NCBI RefSeq assembly: GCF_000006405.1
Contig: NW_003199941.1
Coordinates: 1 to 36,279 of the forward strand
Source of the DNA: Perkinsus marinus ATCC 50983
Taxonomy: Eukaryota; Perkinsozoa; Perkinsida; Perkinsidae
Length of the DNA: 36,279 bases
Direction of reading: 5' to 3'
Positions 33,410 to 36,279 of the stretch are shown in pieces. Numbering within the stretch: the first letter of the stretch is position 1; each line of letters opens with the position of its first letter. The translations under genes were made by a program, and so were the position numbers. Under the pieces are notes generated by a model. The model ran no database searches and was not told the DNA's origin. It saw nothing but the letters and a program-made list of their open reading frames with translations.

Positions 33410-33835
33410 TTAGGTAGTCGTCTGATAATTTATACCAGTACATATGTATTAGATAGTGCATGACGGCGATGTTCGTAGTATCATTTCCCTCGATACTTTA
33501 GCTATTGAGTTCAACTAGTGTTGAAGCATAACTATTCGTAGATTGATAGCGGTTGCAGCGGAAAACACGTTTGCCCAGATACATAGTTGTAGCGGGTGCC
33601 GTTACCTCTTTTTGATGGCCCATGAATAGCATTACCACTTGTATGGACACTAAATTGTAACAACGTGTGTACTCCTATTGTTTATTATAGTCAGCGCTCG
33701 CTTTCTACAATACTTATTGGCATAATGTCGACTCTGCAGGTGTATATCTGTATCTCATAAAGCCGCTGAATCGAGATGATGGCCCAACCCTGTGGGATTT
33801 GCGTTCGTTGAGGTTTGTCACGGAAAGAAAAGAGA
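33410..33835. other. Intergenic, 426 bp
   Basis: Between convergent genes. AT-moderate DNA with stops in all frames that I followed; no supported gene or repeat. Confidence 0.5.
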
Positions 33836-34150
33836 TTATAACGAAGTCGCTGCGATGGTCAAAGGGAGATCGACAATACTAGCCTTGAAGTCAAGCAACG
33901 CATTCGCCTCATTCTTCCACAAGCTCTCCAGTACATCTACAGCGACTGGTATATCGTATGCTCGTTGCACGCATATTCAACCTAAGGTCTTCCTGGTAGT
34001 GGTGTAGTTTCAAGCGGATACCTCACCCTTTGCGGGTAAACGATCGACTCTCCGATCTTGTGTGATGTTGGATACGCAAGTGGTAGCTCGAAAGGAGCTC
34101 CTCAGTTCATTGGTTTGGCTGACGAAGACGATATCAGCAGTACCGTTCAT
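33836..34150 (-). CDS. Tentative small protein
   Basis: Exons 34150-34027 and 33945-33836 across an 81-bp GT-AG intron give 77 aa. The second exon (LESLWKNEANALLDFKASIV) is helical and protein-like; the first starts MNGTADIVFVSQ. An AG inside the intron offers other joins that do not keep this frame. No homology recognised. It lies 70 bp downstream of the next minus-strand gene and might instead be that gene's 3' region. Confidence 0.35.
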
Positions 34151-34220
34151 ACTGAACACGGTAAGAGGACGGCCTCAGAAACCACTGTCTATTGGCATGT
34201 ACCACGTCGGGCCATCCACC

Positions 34221-35395
34221 TCAATCCCCCTTAGCTGCCTGGCTCTTTGCTTGGGCAACTATCTGATTGTTCTTATTCTGTACTCTGAACTTCCATGCAA
34301 TGAGCTTCTTGCGGTTTAGTACGGCCTCTCTGAAGAGGGCGAACCTCATCCGTTACCCCTTACCTTTGTAAATAGTATACTACCTCCCAGAGTAACGTCT
34401 TCTACACCGACTCTTGAACTTTTTCCATACGTTCCACTTGGGGTGTTGCCTCTGCTTAAATCGATGCTTCGTATAGAGCACCTAGTGAATACAGCATGGA
34501 GGCGTGCTGGCAGGAATCACAATGACGCTTACCTCGTTCACGAAGAGATCCAGTATAGGGAAGCCTGCTTCCTCCACATAGGGGTAAGGGCCTCTCTGTT
34601 GTGACCTGCATCATGGCAATGACACCAAATGGATGAGAGGAAGAGTAGGCTCACGATGATTGTTTGTCTTGGAAGGCCTGCAGCTTGCCCCCTCTACGCA
34701 CCTTACCATGGTGCCATACCTAAGGACCATCTGAGCGGTTGAGATGCATTCGTGTGGCAATTACAGTTTCGAACTCCTCGCATAGCTGAGCTAGTTGCCT
34801 GTGTGGGAATAGCTCAGTAGAGACAGTGGCGAGATGGGACGACAGAGGAGTGTCTATCGAGTCATAGGCCTGTAGATATGATAAGGTCGACCTAAGATGC
34901 CCTCTACTACTAATCTCAAATGCTCCGGTACGTGGTCCTGTGTCAGGAGATACTGCCGTCCAACGTACTCAGGACTTCCCATGCTGAGAGCAGATGAGAG
35001 TACTAGGAGTGGTAGGAATGTGGTCTACCCGCTATAGGTCCTCGGCAATCTAGTCATGGGAGAGTGTGTTGGCTCGAGACCATTGAGGACCTATTACAGG
35101 GATCTTGTATGGCCTATAAGAGGTACTCTACAGAGGCTCTGAAAGCAGGATGTGCTCGGAGGCCTGGTTGCCAAAATACTCGTTCGTTCACTGTGAGCAT
35201 GGGGGACTTCTTCCTGAACGCGCATGGCCCAGTGTTGTAGGTGTCCATAAACCCCTCTATCGATAGCCCTTACTACCTGACCTCATGCCCAAGTCTCTGC
35301 TTCCTAAACACCCATCGAGGTCTTAGATGATGATCTATCTTAAACCATGCTTGACACGCTGTAGTCCCCTGTCGCCGTCCATGCCTCCATGTCAT
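34221..35395 (-). CDS. Basic protein of unknown function, possibly mitochondrial
   Basis: Nine exons: 35395-35277, 35213-35132, 35090-35029, 34983-34911, 34869-34765, 34719-34655, 34605-34533, 34481-34384 and 34329-34221. Introns of 41-63 bp, and every phase fits, giving 261 aa. The N-terminus MTWRHGRRQGTTACQAWFK is basic with no early acidic residue, like a mitochondrial presequence. The protein is Arg/Lys/His-rich throughout (KHRFKQRQHPKWNVWKKFKSR), with a more acidic helical middle (LFPHRQLAQLCEEFETVW), and ends AKSQAAKGD. Basicity, size and presequence suggest a mitochondrial ribosomal or RNA-binding protein; that is inference. An in-frame stop lies upstream of the chosen ATG. Confidence 0.7.
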
Positions 35396-35609
35396 GAAAT
35401 TATGCTCTGTATCAACACCAGTCAAGTCGAAAAATGTGCTTCAATTGGCTCTGCCCGAATTTAGCCAAACCCGATTTTAACCAACTAAAAACCGCGCGCC
35501 ATTATAATCTATTAATATATATATTAGCATTATTTTACCCAATCGCTTGGGGAACGTTTAAGCAATAACAGGTAGCAATGGAGAACACTTAAAAACTTTT
35601 TGTTATGTA

Positions 35610-35682
35610 GAGTGTATGGTTCAGTGGTTAAGTTTCGTGTTTGTGAGTGCAACGGTATAGGGTTCGAACCTAAGCAATATAC
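35610..35682 (+). pseudogene. tRNA-like sequence with Pol III A and B boxes (first)
   Basis: TGGTTCAGTGG (A box, 35617-35627) and GGTTCGAACCT (B box, 35661-35671) lie 44 bp apart, as in a tRNA gene. Acceptor pairing is only partial (GTGTATG against CAATATAC) and the anticodon stem is poor. It is a tRNA relic or tRNA-derived SINE head; a divergent true tRNA is less likely. Confidence 0.4.
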
Positions 35683-35752
35683 TTTTAATTATTTCAGAGC
35701 TTAAATTGGGCTTTCCAGCCGCTGGGGGATTACTTTGGTTTCGATTTTAAGA

Positions 35753-35824
35753 GTTGGAATAGCGCGTTGGTTAGTCTTCGGTTCTGGGTAACCGGTGGCG
35801 CTGGTTCAAAATCTCGTAAGGACG
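35753..35824 (+). pseudogene. tRNA-like sequence with Pol III A and B boxes (second)
   Basis: TAGCGCGTTGG (35760-35770) and GGTTCAAAATC (35803-35813) are spaced 43 bp. A CGGTT/AACCG stem sits where the anticodon arm would be, with a 6-nt loop. The T stem and acceptor do not form. It has the same interpretation as its neighbour 140 bp upstream. Confidence 0.35.
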
Positions 35825-36105
35825 TTTTTATTAGCTGTGTTCGATGCTTTTGTACCATTTTGAATAACTATATACAAGGCCCGATTTGGAGCTCGAAGCA
35901 ATGAATCGTTTCAAACTAGATAACTACGTAAATGAATAATGAAATACTAGTCCACTCCTGCTGCAGGAGTCCTGGACCTATATTACAGCAATAATCTACT
36001 AGTTGGCAATTGGCAACTGCCCGGTAAGTCCGTCGCGCTAGCAATTCCCAAGATTATTCGCGTGTCTACTTCCAATAATTTTCGCTAGAGATTTGTGTGA
36101 TGTGA

Positions 36106-36193
36106 ACTTCACATTGTGAAGTAGGCGCATTGTCCCAGCGACGGTCGCTGAGGGACCTACCCGCGTTCTACGACACTGTCGTTACTGTCGTAG
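36106..36193. repeat. Cluster of three inverted repeats
   Basis: ACTTCACA (36106-36113) pairs with TGTGAAGT (36115-36122). TCCCAGCGAC pairs with GTCGCT-GA-GGGA around 36132-36154 (2-nt bulge). CTACGACA (36168-36175) pairs with TGTCGTAG (36186-36193). Three hairpins in 90 bp suggest a foldback/MITE-like element or a structured RNA; no terminal repeats or target duplication can be defined. Confidence 0.5.
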
Positions 36194-36279
36194 CGACAGT
36201 ATTATGATAATGTGAACGTGTATTGTTAATAGCGCATTATTAATAAAGTATTTATTGACACTGTAAAAACGCGACTCGT

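Larger units (their letters stand above)
35396..36279. other. AT-rich non-coding region at the right end, 884 bp
   Basis: No gene seen. It carries AT-rich stretches (about 35500-35540 and 36220-36260), two tRNA-like sequences and a group of inverted repeats listed separately. Its composition differs clearly from the gene-dense DNA to its left. Confidence 0.6.

Noticed and set aside
20537-35395. Functional operon or pathway cluster of trafficking and degradation genes
   Set aside because: The genes lie on both strands with their own promoters and introns and belong to unrelated complexes (retromer, proteasome, ERAD), so chance proximity in a compact genome is enough.

Overview
This looks like the nuclear genome of an alveolate protist, most probably Perkinsus or a close relative. 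The main evidence is a full-length pyruvate:NADP+ oxidoreductase, a PFOR/NADPH-P450-reductase fusion known from few lineages (Euglena, Cryptosporidium, Perkinsus, chromerids). Base composition is mixed, protein genes lie on both strands only tens to hundreds of bases apart, and introns are very small. The genus is an inference; the eukaryotic nature is plain from the GT-AG introns.

The window is much richer in genes than its long reading frames suggest. Reading exon by exon gives about 18 genes with some 106 introns, most of them 37-63 bp. Every full model reported here keeps frame across all junctions and ends on one stop. Without splicing most of these genes would pass for stop-riddled pseudogenes.

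Layout. 1-629 (-): 5' part of an unknown coiled-coil gene running off the left edge. 1021-6749 (-): pyruvate:NADP+ oxidoreductase, one intron. 7367-8883 (-): Ser-rich protein with a CaaX (prenylation) C-terminus. 9013-10916 (-): PEX3. 11107-11555 (-): MIF homologue. 12146-13327 (-): seipin, intronless. 13741-20205 (-): 25-exon PH-like/coiled-coil gene, split by a LINE reverse-transcriptase element (14651-16918) between two identical 443-bp direct repeats. 20537-22336 and 22645-23807 (-): two tandem BAR-domain genes. 25057-26074 (+): basic conserved protein. 26188-27131 (+): VPS29. 27631-28810 (-): derlin. 28954-29922 (-): CCDC25. 30326-31834 (+): RPN11/PSMD14. 31950-33409 (+) and 34221-35395 (-): unrecognised proteins. 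The right end (35.4-36.3 kb) is AT-rich non-coding DNA with two tRNA-like Pol III boxes and several hairpins.

Working together. These are mostly housekeeping genes for membranes and protein turnover: retromer (VPS29), ERAD (derlin), proteasome deubiquitination (RPN11), lipid droplets (seipin), peroxisomes (PEX3) and membrane curvature (two BAR proteins beside a PH-like protein). I see no operon and treat the clustering as incidental. The most unusual items are the LINE with 443-bp flanking duplications that carry whole sets of host splice sites, a probable 17-nt intron in one BAR gene, and the contrast between the intron-poor oxidoreductase and its intron-dense neighbours.
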